A stretch of 64,000 nucleotides of DNA from Pandoraea faecigallinarum (GTDB taxonomy: Bacteria; Pseudomonadota; Gammaproteobacteria; Burkholderiales; Burkholderiaceae), in contig NZ_CP011807.3 of the NCBI RefSeq assembly GCF_001029105.3, forward strand, positions 2,666,001 to 2,730,000, written 5' to 3'. Shown here in pieces: positions 52,801 to 60,831 of this stretch. Within the stretch, counting starts at the first letter, position 1. Each line of letters opens with the position of its first letter. Position numbers and translations under genes: made by a program. Below the pieces are notes generated by a model. That model made no database searches and was not told the origin of the DNA. It was given only the letters and a program-made list of their open reading frames with translations.

Positions 52801-53094
52801 GATATTGCCGCCGGGCATCCGCGCTTCGATGCCATCGTGAGCGCAACGGTGCGACGCTTCCGCCCGATCACGCTGACCGCCGCCGCGGCGGTGCTGGCGC
52901 TGATCCCGCTGTTGCGCAGCAATTTCTTCGGTCCGATGGCGACCGCGCTCATGGGCGGGATCACCAGCGCGACCATACTGACCGTGTTTTTCCTGCCGGC
53001 GTTGTATGCGACGGCGTTCCGCGTGCGTCACCACGAACGTGCCTCGCATGCGAACCCGCCGCCGTCGGCCAGCCCGCAAGGAGATCGCTCATGA
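49882..53094 (+). CDS. RND-family efflux pump (inner membrane)
   Basis: A 1070-residue AcrB/MexF-like pump with an extra N-terminal stretch (about 35 residues) before the first membrane helix (RSLVVFLIAMATIFGILAY). The two periplasmic porter domains are interrupted by helix groups near 360-560 and 890-1060. The proton-relay region in helix 4 shows LGLLVDDAIIAVEMM. The family exports drugs, detergents or other small hydrophobic compounds; whether this one is multidrug or more selective cannot be read. It is the central gene of the adaptor-pump-channel-TetR operon and is translationally coupled at both ends. Confidence 0.93.
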   Translation: MSAQDGKPPVSADPQQAGTATPAAEPQDYRHEEGHFNLSAWALRHRSLVVFLIAMATIFGILAYSRLAQSEDPPFTFRVMVIRTFWPGASAKQVQEEVTDRIARKLQETSNIDFQRSYSRPGESLLFFSMKDSAPASEVPEEWYQVRKKVGDIGYTLPPGVQGPFFNDEFGDVYTHIFTLEGDGFGPAQLRDYADALRTVLLRVPGVAKVDYFGDQDQRIYVEISNTQLTRLGISPNQIAQAVNGQNAVSPAGTIEAPNDRVVVRPGGQYRNVDELADTLIRVNNRTFRLGDIATVKRGYVDPPVSEMRFGGKPVLGIGITMQKGQDVVHLGKALESTMGDLRTQLPAGLKLTEVASMSQSVSHSVDDFLEAVAEAVAIVLVVSLVSLGLRTGMVVVISIPVVLAVTSLFMYIFDIGLHKVSLGTLILALGLLVDDAIIAVEMMAVKLAQGWDRKRAAAFAYTSTAFPMLTGTLVTVSGFLPIALAKSSTGEYTRSIFEVSAIALLASWLAAVVLIPLLGYKMLPERARQAHHGDDHEHEVYDTKFYNRLRGWLTWCIERKLIVLVITVVLFLIAMAGFSLVPQQFFPSSDRPELMVDLRLQEGASYQATLRETQRLEKLLEGRQEIDHTVSFVGTGAPRFYLPLDQQLPTPNFAQLVITAKSVEAREALAQWLEPKLRDTMPGVRTRLSRLENGPPVGFPVQFRVSGNDIGTVRKISEQVADVMRSNGDTVDVQFDWDEPSQRSVRFEVDQQKARALGVSSSDIANFIAMTLTGYDISQYRERDKLIAITLRSPKAERVDPARLATLAMPTPNGPVPLATLGHVVDELEYGVIWERDRQPTITVRSDVRAGKQGIDVTEAVFRQLGDIRKALPVGYRIEIGGSVEESGKGQASINAQMPIMIIAVLTLLMIQLQSFARTMLVVLTAPLGMIGVVATLLLFGKPFGFVAMLGVIAMFGIIMRNSVILVDQIEQDIAAGHPRFDAIVSATVRRFRPITLTAAAAVLALIPLLRSNFFGPMATALMGGITSATILTVFFLPALYATAFRVRHHERASHANPPPSASPQGDRS

Positions 53095-54665
53095 CTTCAC
53101 GCTTTGCATGGCGCGCCTTGCCCTGCGTGTGCGCGGTGCGCCCGGCCACACGGACCGCGCTGCTGCTGCCGATCCTGCCGCTCTGGCTGGGCGCCTGTTC
53201 CTTCACCCCGGGCGACAAGCCGCCCGCGATGCCGTCTCCCGCGCAATACGGCGTGAACGCCCTGCCCGCGCAGACAGTCGCGGCGCAGGGCGTTTCGCAG
53301 CGCTTCGACGTGGGTGCGCCGCCGGTCAAGGCGTGGTGGCACGCGTACCGGTCGGACAAGCTCGATGCGCTCGTCGACGAAGGCTTGCGCAACAGCCCGA
53401 ACCTGTCGTCGGCCGATCATGCGCTGCAAGCGGCCCGTGAGCAGTTGAAGGCGCAGGTCGGCGCATCGCTGTTCCCCTCCATCGATATCGGCGGCGAAGC
53501 CGCGCGCGAGCGCAATCTCGGCATTCCGAACGTGCGTCCGCCGACCGCGCTGTACAACATGTTCGTCGGGCAGATTCAGGCGCGTTACACGTTCGACTTC
53601 TTCGGCACATCGCGCTTTGCCAATGCCTCGCTGGCCGCGCAGGTCGACCAGCAGGCGTTCCAGTTGACGTCGGCGCGTCAGGCGCTCGCAGCGAACATCG
53701 TCTCCGGTGCGATCGGCGCGTCGGTGCTGGGCGCGCAGGTCAAGGCAACCGAACGGCTCGTCGAACTCGCACAGGCGGACGCGACCGACATGGCGCGTCG
53801 CGAAGCGCTCGGCGCGGTCTCGCGCGCCGACGCGTTGGCCTCTGCGCAGAATGCCGAGTCGCTTGCGGCGTCCTTGCCCGGCTTGCGGGCGCAGTGGCAA
53901 TCCACCCGCCACGCGCTCGCCGTTCTTCTGGGACGCACGCCGGATCAGGCGCCGGACGATCTCGCGCTCGGCGAGTTGAAGGTGCCGCAGACCGTACCGG
54001 TCGCGGTGCCGTCGACCCTGCTGCAATCGCGCCCGGACATTCAGGCGGCGGAGATGGCGCTCAAGGCGGCATCTGCCGAAGTCGGCGTCGCGACCGCACA
54101 GATGTTCCCGAGCCTGTCGCTCAGTGCTTCGATGGGCAAAGGCGGCTTCAACTGGACGACGGTCATGTCCAATGCCGGCTCGCTGTGGAGCGTCGCCGCG
54201 TCGATTTCGCAGCCGATCTTCCACGGCGGCGCGCTGCTCGCGCAGCGACGTGCGGCGCAGGCGACGTACGAAGCGGCCGTCGATCAGTACAAGCAGACCG
54301 TGCTCACGGCATTCAGGAACGTGGCGGATACGCTGGCGTCGCTCGAAGCGGACAATACGGCGTTGCTGCACGCGGACAATGCGAGCGCGGCGGCCGAACG
54401 GATCTACCGCGATACGGCAGCCCGGGTGCGCTTGGGAGCGCTGCCGGTGTCGTCGGCACGCGGGCGTGAGCAGCAATACTGGAACGCCTATCTGACGACG
54501 GTGCGTGCAACCGGCGCCCGTTTATCGGATACTGCGCTACTGTTTTACGCGATGGGGGCGCCTCCCGAGCCGGTTGCCGATACGGCGACGCCGGCAGCCG
54601 GAGCGGCAGCCACCGCACCGGCCGGCTCACAGCCGCCGCCATCGCAAGACGTAGCCCGACGATGA
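53091..54665 (+). CDS. NodT-type outer-membrane efflux lipoprotein
   Basis: A 524-residue TolC-like channel protein. The lipobox LGAC before SFTPGDK follows a signal-type N-terminus. Two OEP repeat units (about 100-290 and 300-470) with long helical segments and the turn PSLSLSASMGKGG are typical of OprM/NodT channels. The C-terminus is Pro/Ala-rich. It overlaps both the pump gene (ATGA) and the TetR gene (ATGA). It completes a tripartite pump. Confidence 0.92.
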   Translation: MTSRFAWRALPCVCAVRPATRTALLLPILPLWLGACSFTPGDKPPAMPSPAQYGVNALPAQTVAAQGVSQRFDVGAPPVKAWWHAYRSDKLDALVDEGLRNSPNLSSADHALQAAREQLKAQVGASLFPSIDIGGEAARERNLGIPNVRPPTALYNMFVGQIQARYTFDFFGTSRFANASLAAQVDQQAFQLTSARQALAANIVSGAIGASVLGAQVKATERLVELAQADATDMARREALGAVSRADALASAQNAESLAASLPGLRAQWQSTRHALAVLLGRTPDQAPDDLALGELKVPQTVPVAVPSTLLQSRPDIQAAEMALKAASAEVGVATAQMFPSLSLSASMGKGGFNWTTVMSNAGSLWSVAASISQPIFHGGALLAQRRAAQATYEAAVDQYKQTVLTAFRNVADTLASLEADNTALLHADNASAAAERIYRDTAARVRLGALPVSSARGREQQYWNAYLTTVRATGARLSDTALLFYAMGAPPEPVADTATPAAGAAATAPAGSQPPPSQDVARR

Positions 54666-55315
54666 CCGCCACACCCACCCCACGGGGCCGACGCCCCAAA
54701 CACCTGCCCGATGGCCGCGCCGCCTTGCTCAGCGCGGCCATCGACGCCTTTTCGCACCTCGGCTACGACGGCGCGAACCTGCGTGGCATCGCTGCCGCCG
54801 CAAAGGTCGACGCGAGCCTCGTGCGGGTGCACTTCGGCTCGAAGGAGCAGTTATGGCGCGCGTGCGTCGATACGCTCGAAGCCGCGCTCACCGCCCCCGT
54901 CGCCCATCTGAAAGCGATAGCCGACGACACCACACGTCCGGTGCGCGAGCGCCTGCGCGATGCCATCGCGCTCATCGCCGCCTATGCCACGCAGCATCCC
55001 GAACACAAGCGTTTCATTTCCCTTCACGCGTCCGAGACGGGCGAGCGCGGCGCGGTGCTGTACCGGCACTTGCTCGAACCCGTCTATCACTGCATGGAGA
55101 AGCTCATCGTCGAGGGCATGGCGGCCGGGGTGATCCGTGCCGAACATCCGGCAATGTACTTCTGCGTGCTCGCGCATGCGTTGCATCCGCCGCCCGGCTC
55201 CCCGGTGCTGATGCAGGTGATTGCCCCGGAGGTCGGCGGCGACGCGTTCGGCCCCGCCCTGCTCAAACAGGTCGAGATGGTGTTCTTCACACCGCCGGAG
55301 GCGGGAAGTCCCTGA
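54662..55315 (+). CDS. TetR-family regulator of the efflux operon
   Basis: A 217-residue TetR repressor. Helix-turn-helix in residues 20-65 (AALLSAAIDAFSHLGYDGANLRGIAAAAKVDASLVRVHFGSKEQLW, given as its extent) and a C-terminal ligand domain. The ATG overlaps the channel gene's stop, so it is the last gene of the operon it probably controls. Self-limiting feedback (co-transcription of repressor with pump) is suggested by the layout. Its operator may be the 48522-48538 repeat, unproven. Confidence 0.9.
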   Translation: MTATPTPRGRRPKHLPDGRAALLSAAIDAFSHLGYDGANLRGIAAAAKVDASLVRVHFGSKEQLWRACVDTLEAALTAPVAHLKAIADDTTRPVRERLRDAIALIAAYATQHPEHKRFISLHASETGERGAVLYRHLLEPVYHCMEKLIVEGMAAGVIRAEHPAMYFCVLAHALHPPPGSPVLMQVIAPEVGGDAFGPALLKQVEMVFFTPPEAGSP

Positions 55316-55583
55316 CACCGGCGCCGTGGCACGCCGGCACAAGCTGACGAAGAAGGCGCCCCGGACGCTGCGCGGCGACGACAGGCGTTTGTTGTCTGTC
55401 CGAACCGCTATGGCCACGCGCATTGCCTGCTTGTCGCGACGGGGGCCGGCTGCGGGCCATGCGTGCCAAACCGGGGCGCGCAAACGCCACTGGCGGTATC
55501 CGGGACGCTGCCTGCACGCCGATGCATTACACTGACGGCCAAATTCGTTGTGCTTTCTTCCTGCTTCCATCGTTTTCACTCTC

Positions 55584-56834
55584 ATGTCCGAAGCCACCTC
55601 CACCACGCTCATTCTCGGTGCCGGCCAAGCCGGTGGCGAGACCGCCCTCGCCCTGCGTCAACTCGGCTATACCGGTCGCATCGTGCTCGCTGGCAGCGAA
55701 ACGCATCTGCCGTATCGCCGCCCGCCCCTCTCGAAGGCATTCCTCGCGGGCCAGGCCGATGAAGCCAGTCTGCTGATTCGTCCGGCCGAGGCGTGGGAGA
55801 AGGCCGAGATCGATGTGCGCCTCGGCGTCACCGCGACAGCAATCGATCGCAACGCTCGAACCGTGTCGTTCGACGACGGCCGGACGGTGAGCTACGACCA
55901 TCTCGTGCTGGCCCTCGGCGGGCGCGTGCGTCACCTGCCGATTCCCGGCAGCGATGCGTCCAACGTCTATTACCTGCGCAACATTGCAGATGCGCAACGC
56001 CTGCGCGAAGCGCTCGCGCCGGGCAAACGCGTCGTCGTGGTCGGCGGGGGTTACATCGGCCTGGAAGTCGCGGCGAGCGCCGTCAAGGCCGGTGCCTCGG
56101 TGACGGTACTCGAAGCGGCCCCGCGCCTGCTCGCGCGCGTGGCCGAAGCCGATGTCGCCGGCTTCTTCGCGTCGCTGCACCGTGAGAATGGCGTGGACGT
56201 GCAAGTCGGCGTCGGTGTAACGGCACTCGAACAGGATGCGAACGGCCAGGTCGTCGCTGTCGTAGCCGGCGAAAAGCGCCTGGAAGCGGACGTCGTGGTC
56301 GTGGGCATCGGCCTGATCCCGAATACCGAACTCGCACAGGCGGCGGGACTGGCCGTCGATAACGGAATCGTGGTGGACGAATTTGCCCGCACGAGCGACC
56401 CCGCCATTCTGGCGGTCGGCGATTGTGCGCATCACGAACATCCGGCGCTTGGCCGCCGGATTCGTCTGGAATCGGTGCCGAGCGCCAGCGAGATGGCCAA
56501 GGTGGCCGCGAGCGTCGTGCACGGCGACGCGCCGAAAGCCGTCGCGAGCGCACCGTGGTTCTGGTCGGATCAGTTCAACGCCAAGCTGCAAATGGTCGGC
56601 ATGACCGACGGCCACGACGCCGTGGTCGAGCGCCGCCTGCCCGACGCGCAGGGCGCTGCCGTGTTCATGCTTTTCTACCTGCGCGATGGCGCCGTCGTGG
56701 CGGCAGCAAGCATCAACCGCGCGCAGGAGTTCCTCGCGGCGCGTGAGCTCGTTGGCCGCCGCGCGGTGGTTGACCCGGCACGTCTGGCCGATGCGGCAAC
56801 GCCGCTCAAGACGCTGGTGGCCGAGTTGGGCTGA
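55584..56834 (+). CDS. FAD-dependent ferredoxin/rubredoxin reductase-type oxidoreductase
   Basis: A 416-residue flavoprotein. FAD motif LILGAGQAGGETA (about 8-20), NAD motif VVVVGGGYIGLE (about 150-161), a second FAD motif (ILAVGDCA near 280) and the C-terminal reductase domain (RLESVPSASEMAKV...WSDQF) match the ferredoxin/putidaredoxin reductase family. It would pass electrons from NADH to a small iron-sulfur carrier. No oxygenase or ferredoxin gene is adjacent. The start at MSEATST replaces an upstream ATG that lies before a weak context. Confidence 0.88.
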   Translation: MSEATSTTLILGAGQAGGETALALRQLGYTGRIVLAGSETHLPYRRPPLSKAFLAGQADEASLLIRPAEAWEKAEIDVRLGVTATAIDRNARTVSFDDGRTVSYDHLVLALGGRVRHLPIPGSDASNVYYLRNIADAQRLREALAPGKRVVVVGGGYIGLEVAASAVKAGASVTVLEAAPRLLARVAEADVAGFFASLHRENGVDVQVGVGVTALEQDANGQVVAVVAGEKRLEADVVVVGIGLIPNTELAQAAGLAVDNGIVVDEFARTSDPAILAVGDCAHHEHPALGRRIRLESVPSASEMAKVAASVVHGDAPKAVASAPWFWSDQFNAKLQMVGMTDGHDAVVERRLPDAQGAAVFMLFYLRDGAVVAAASINRAQEFLAARELVGRRAVVDPARLADAATPLKTLVAELG

Positions 56835-56861
56835 CCGCCCCGATTCGACCCCGCGTTGGCC

Positions 56862-56896
56862 GGTGCACGTTGCCCTCGATTATGGCAACGTGCGCC
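56862..56896. terminator. Hairpin between convergent oxidoreductase and stress-protein genes
   Basis: Arms GCACGTTGCC (56865-56874) and GGCAACGTGC (56884-56893) pair perfectly, extended by 3 bp outward. It lies in the 80-bp gap between two stop codons and could serve both strands. Confidence 0.55.
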
Positions 56897-56914
56897 CCGT
56901 GTCCTTGCAACCCG

Positions 56915-57850
56915 TCAGGTCGACGGTGCATGCGCGGGCAACAGCAGTACCGGGCGGCCCGCGTGACGGGCCGTATCTTCGGCCACGCTGCCCAGCGTGA
57001 AGCGCCGGAAACCGCGTCGGCCATGCGTGCCCAGTACGATCACATCGACATCGGCATCGCGACCTGCGGCGATGATCTGGTCGGCCACGCCCTCGCCCAC
57101 CGGCTGGATCTCCCGCATCTCGATCTCCCCGGGCACCTCCGCCTCTTCGAGGCGCTTTTCCGCCCAGATGCGCACCTGCTCGCCCACGGCACGTACCGCG
57201 TCGAGCAACGGTTCCGGATCGAACCCGGCAAGGAACGGTCCCGGCAGGTCGAGCACGTGCACCACGCGCATCGATGCGCCGTGGGTTCTCGCCAGCGCCA
57301 GCGCGTATTCGAACGCGAGACGTGACGTCTCGCTGTCGTCCAGTGCGACCAGAATGCGCTCGTAATGTCCACCCGAGCGCAGCCGCAGGTGCGCACGGGC
57401 CTCGCCCGCCACGAGCATCACCGGCACCTCGGCACTGCGCAGAATCTGCTCGGCAACGCTGCCGAGCATGGCTCGCCGCACCCCGCTGCGGCCATGGGTG
57501 CCGACGACGAGGATGTCCGCACCCCACTCGATCACTTCGCGCGTCATCGCCTCGGGCACCGTTTCCCCGGTTGTGCGCAGGTCGAGCAGATGCGCCTGTG
57601 CATCGACCCCTTCTTCACGCAGATAAAGCACCGCACGCGCGAGATGTTCTTCGCCCTCGCGCTGCATGTCGCGGCGCACCTGTTCCAGATCGATGAGCTT
57701 GCCGAAAGCCGCCGTCAGCAGATTGACGGGGTCTTCCACCATGTGAATGACGCGGATCACGTCGTCGTTGCGCGCAAAAGCGGCGGCCTCGCGCAACGCA
57801 CGGCGCGACGACTCGCTACCGTCTGTCGCCAGCAGAATGCGTTTTGTCAT
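56915..57850 (-). CDS. Universal stress protein (two UspA domains)
   Basis: A 311-residue tandem UspA protein. Each half has the ATP-type motif: GTHGRSGVRRAMLGSV in the first, GTHGRRGFRRFTLGSV in the second. ILLATDGSESSRRAL and ILVALDDSETSRLAF mark the domain starts. The start at MTKRILLATD is taken because it begins the first domain. Tandem Usps respond to starvation or respiratory stress. Cytoplasmic, no membrane part. Confidence 0.92.
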   Translation of the reverse strand: MTKRILLATDGSESSRRALREAAAFARNDDVIRVIHMVEDPVNLLTAAFGKLIDLEQVRRDMQREGEEHLARAVLYLREEGVDAQAHLLDLRTTGETVPEAMTREVIEWGADILVVGTHGRSGVRRAMLGSVAEQILRSAEVPVMLVAGEARAHLRLRSGGHYERILVALDDSETSRLAFEYALALARTHGASMRVVHVLDLPGPFLAGFDPEPLLDAVRAVGEQVRIWAEKRLEEAEVPGEIEMREIQPVGEGVADQIIAAGRDADVDVIVLGTHGRRGFRRFTLGSVAEDTARHAGRPVLLLPAHAPST

Positions 57851-57989
57851 GAGCAGCCTCGCGTTGGAAGTCGAAGGAATGCCATGCGCGTGCCCAGCCA
57901 TCTCGATGTTCTGTCAGGCGAACCCGCACGACACTTCCACTATACCGCCCGATCAAGCGCGAAGGCCACCTTGCGTGTGCTTGACTCGC

Positions 57990-58988
57990 TTAGCGCGCGG
58001 CGTCGCCCCAGCGGTAAGCATGCGATGCGTCGTCGAGCTTCGTCTTGAGTTCCGGCGGCAGCGTGTAGTCGACGGTGCCGAGCGTCTCGGTCAGTTGGTC
58101 GACACGGCTCGCGCCGATGATCGCCGAAGTGACCACCGGATTGGCGAGCACCCAGGCGAGCGACAGGCGGGTCAGCGATTGCCCGGCGTCCTTCGCAATG
58201 CCCTTGAGCGTTTCGATGGTTTCGAATTCGCGCTCGTGCCAGTAGCGCTGCTGGTACATCGCACCGGCCTTACCTACCGTTGCCGCCGTGAAGCGGCCTT
58301 CGGCCGGTGCTGTGTCGTGGCGGTACTTGCCCGTCAGCAGGCCGCCGGCAAGCGGGTTGTACGGGATGACGGCCAATCCCTCTTCGCTCGCCAGCGGCAG
58401 CAGTTCGCGCTCGATCTGGCGAAACAGCAGGTTGTAGCGGGGCTGGACCGAGACGAAGCGTGCCACGCGCAGCACATCCGCGCGGCCGAGGGCACGTGCG
58501 AGGCGGTAGGCCAGGTAATTCGACACACCGACGTAACGCGCCTTGCCCGACTTCACGATGATGTCCAGCGCTTCGAGGGTCTCGTCGAGGGGTGTGTCGG
58601 TGTCGTCGGAATGCAGTTGGTAGAGGTCGACGTAGTCGGTGCCGAGGCGCGAGAGCGATGCGTCGATGGCGCTCAGCAGGTGCTTGCGCGATGCGCCCTT
58701 GTCCCACGGCGACGGTCCCATCTGGCCGCACGCCTTGGTGGCCACGATGAACTGATCGCGACGGCCCTTGAGCCAGCGGCCGACGATTTCTTCGGTGCGC
58801 CCGACGAGCGACGTATCGGCGCCTAGCGGATAGACGTCGGCAAGGTCGATGAAATTGACGCCCGCCTCGGCCGTGCGATCAAGAATGGCATGGCTGGCGG
58901 CTTCTTCGGTTTGCAGACCGAATGTCATGGTGCCCAGGCAAAGGCGGGAAACGGTCAGGCCGGTGCGGCCGAATTTCGTGTATTGCAC
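57990..58988 (-). CDS. Aldo/keto reductase
   Basis: A 332-residue AKR-fold NADPH-dependent oxidoreductase. The start is a GTG at 58988 with GGGAG upstream, matching the fold's first strand (QYTKFGRTGLTVSRLCLGTMTFG). The catalytic tetrad is present (Asp and Tyr in DLADVYPLG, Lys in VATKACG, His in LYQLHSDD). Substrate unknown. It is on the same strand as bcsG, ending downstream of it with a 175-bp gap, so co-transcription is possible but not clear. Confidence 0.9.
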   Translation of the reverse strand: MQYTKFGRTGLTVSRLCLGTMTFGLQTEEAASHAILDRTAEAGVNFIDLADVYPLGADTSLVGRTEEIVGRWLKGRRDQFIVATKACGQMGPSPWDKGASRKHLLSAIDASLSRLGTDYVDLYQLHSDDTDTPLDETLEALDIIVKSGKARYVGVSNYLAYRLARALGRADVLRVARFVSVQPRYNLLFRQIERELLPLASEEGLAVIPYNPLAGGLLTGKYRHDTAPAEGRFTAATVGKAGAMYQQRYWHEREFETIETLKGIAKDAGQSLTRLSLAWVLANPVVTSAIIGASRVDQLTETLGTVDYTLPPELKTKLDDASHAYRWGDAAR

Positions 58989-59163
58989 GGTAACTCCCGG
59001 AGGGTTGGCGTGATGTGACCCTTGATGTGACATTAGTCGACGTACGGCGACTGCACAAAGTGCAATGCCCGCACGCGGGCAAGGTGCACAGTATGCGCGA
59101 TTCCGGGAAAACGCGCGCACGAAGCCCGGCGCGCGTTCGACAGACATGGGACTGGCGTCCCCG

Positions 59164-60798
59164 CTACTCCAGCGACTTCAGGTCGAGCCACACGCCGTCC
59201 GCGCCGCGAATGAGCGTCTTGCCACCGTACTTCATCACGGTGGTTTGCTCATTGGCCGACACGAAGGCCGTTTGCGGCAGGTCGTTGGCGTACTGCGTCA
59301 GGTCGGGTGTCCCCGCAAACGGGTTGTTGGCGATCAGACGGGAGATGAGCGTCATCATGGCGAGATAGCTCGTCGGCGTGGAGATCGTCACCGGCGTGCC
59401 GTGCGACGGCGCCGTGCCATCACCGAAGCCAACCAGCTTCACCGCCACCGGCACATGCGTGATCTCCGGCAACGGGATCTCGCGCATGCCGGAAATCTGC
59501 AACTTGCTGCCGCGCAGCGCCGCCCCGTGCTCCGGCACGAACACCACGACCGCCTTGCGTCCCGACCTGGCAATGGTGTCGATGAACTGGCCGATGTCGT
59601 CGAACATTGCCCTGGCGCGCACCGGATAGCTCTGCACGCTGGTGAGCTTCGATCCCTCCAGCCGATTGCCGTCGTGCAGCGAGATGGTGTTGTAGTACAG
59701 CGCCACACGCTTGTCCGGCATGGCGGTGCGCTGCTTCCACCAGGCTTGCAGCACCTCGCCGTCGGAGCGGATCGGCGTTTCGTCGAACGCTCGCATGGCC
59801 ACGCGCGCATGCGTATTGTCGAACGGCGTGACGCCCGGCACGTTGAAGTTCTGCTGCACCTCCTGCATGAAGTTATCGAAGTGCCCGTCGTGGTTCATGG
59901 CGAGTGCGGGCGTGAAGCCAAGGTTCTTCAGATCGCTCATCACGTAGCACTGCGGGCCTGCGGAGTCGTACAGCGCCTTGTGCGACGGCTGCCCGCACCC
60001 CGCCCGAAGCACGCGAATCGCCGCCGGGCCGCTATAACTGGCCGCGGAATTGAAGTTCTTGAAGATGAAGTCGAACTTCGAGAGCAACGGCAGATTGTCG
60101 AGATTGTCGACGTCGAGATCGTCCTGCGCCAGCGAGCAGATGTGCAGGAGGACAATGTCGTAGTCCGGGCCGGCACCCGCTTGCGCAGGCAGCGAGACCG
60201 AGCGCGTCAGCTCGCGTGAATAGAAGCTGTTGAGTGCGGCGTTCGGGTTCGCGTCGAGCGGCACTTCGCCGTCGCCGGCCACGAATTCGCTGCCGCCGGC
60301 GGCAGCGCCGGCGCCTGTGCCCCCGGCACCCGCGGTCAATGCCGTGGTGTCGCCCTGGGCGGCGACCACGGGCGAGACCGACACGAGCGTGCCTACGCGC
60401 AGCACGCCCGGCACGAGCAGCAATGCGAGCAGCACGAACGTTGTCACGCGCACCCAACGATTCACGATCCAGTACGCCAGCACCATGATCGCGAGCAGCA
60501 GCCAGTCGCGCGCCGGAACGAAGCGGCCGAGCAGTTCGACGATGTACGAGAAGCGGAACTGCATCAGCGCGGGCAGTTGTTCGACAAACCGTGCGAACGG
60601 CGGCAGATTCGAGTCGTAATACAGCAGCGCGACGCCCAGCGGTATCGCGATCACCTGCCGTGCAACGCGTGCCCAGCGCGGGCGCAAGCGCACGACCAGA
60701 AACAGTGCGAAGAGGAAGTTCGACAGCACATGAAAGCCGATGATGCCCGCCCACAGCAGCAACAGCTTCAGAATGAAATAGAGGTTCCAGATGCCCAT
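59164..60798 (-). CDS. bcsG: Cellulose phosphoethanolamine transferase
   Basis: A 544-residue inner-membrane protein. The first 150 residues hold about five hydrophobic segments; the rest is a periplasmic alkaline-phosphatase-like domain that transfers phosphoethanolamine from phospholipid to cellulose. The catalytic Ser is in SYSGPA (about Ser256), Cys in HICSL, and Glu/His in PEHGA, matching E. coli BcsG. The linker (about 150-180) is Gly/Ala-rich. It lies 33 bp downstream of bcsA on the same strand. Confidence 0.9.
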   Translation of the reverse strand: MGIWNLYFILKLLLLWAGIIGFHVLSNFLFALFLVVRLRPRWARVARQVIAIPLGVALLYYDSNLPPFARFVEQLPALMQFRFSYIVELLGRFVPARDWLLLAIMVLAYWIVNRWVRVTTFVLLALLLVPGVLRVGTLVSVSPVVAAQGDTTALTAGAGGTGAGAAAGGSEFVAGDGEVPLDANPNAALNSFYSRELTRSVSLPAQAGAGPDYDIVLLHICSLAQDDLDVDNLDNLPLLSKFDFIFKNFNSAASYSGPAAIRVLRAGCGQPSHKALYDSAGPQCYVMSDLKNLGFTPALAMNHDGHFDNFMQEVQQNFNVPGVTPFDNTHARVAMRAFDETPIRSDGEVLQAWWKQRTAMPDKRVALYYNTISLHDGNRLEGSKLTSVQSYPVRARAMFDDIGQFIDTIARSGRKAVVVFVPEHGAALRGSKLQISGMREIPLPEITHVPVAVKLVGFGDGTAPSHGTPVTISTPTSYLAMMTLISRLIANNPFAGTPDLTQYANDLPQTAFVSANEQTTVMKYGGKTLIRGADGVWLDLKSLE

Positions 60799-60831
60799 CG
60801 TATGGTTCCCTTGGGTAGCCGTGCCGTTAGA

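Noticed and set aside
50470..53079. Long minus-strand open frame antisense to the RND pump
   Set aside because: Same high-GC shadow effect; the pump on the plus strand has full family features.
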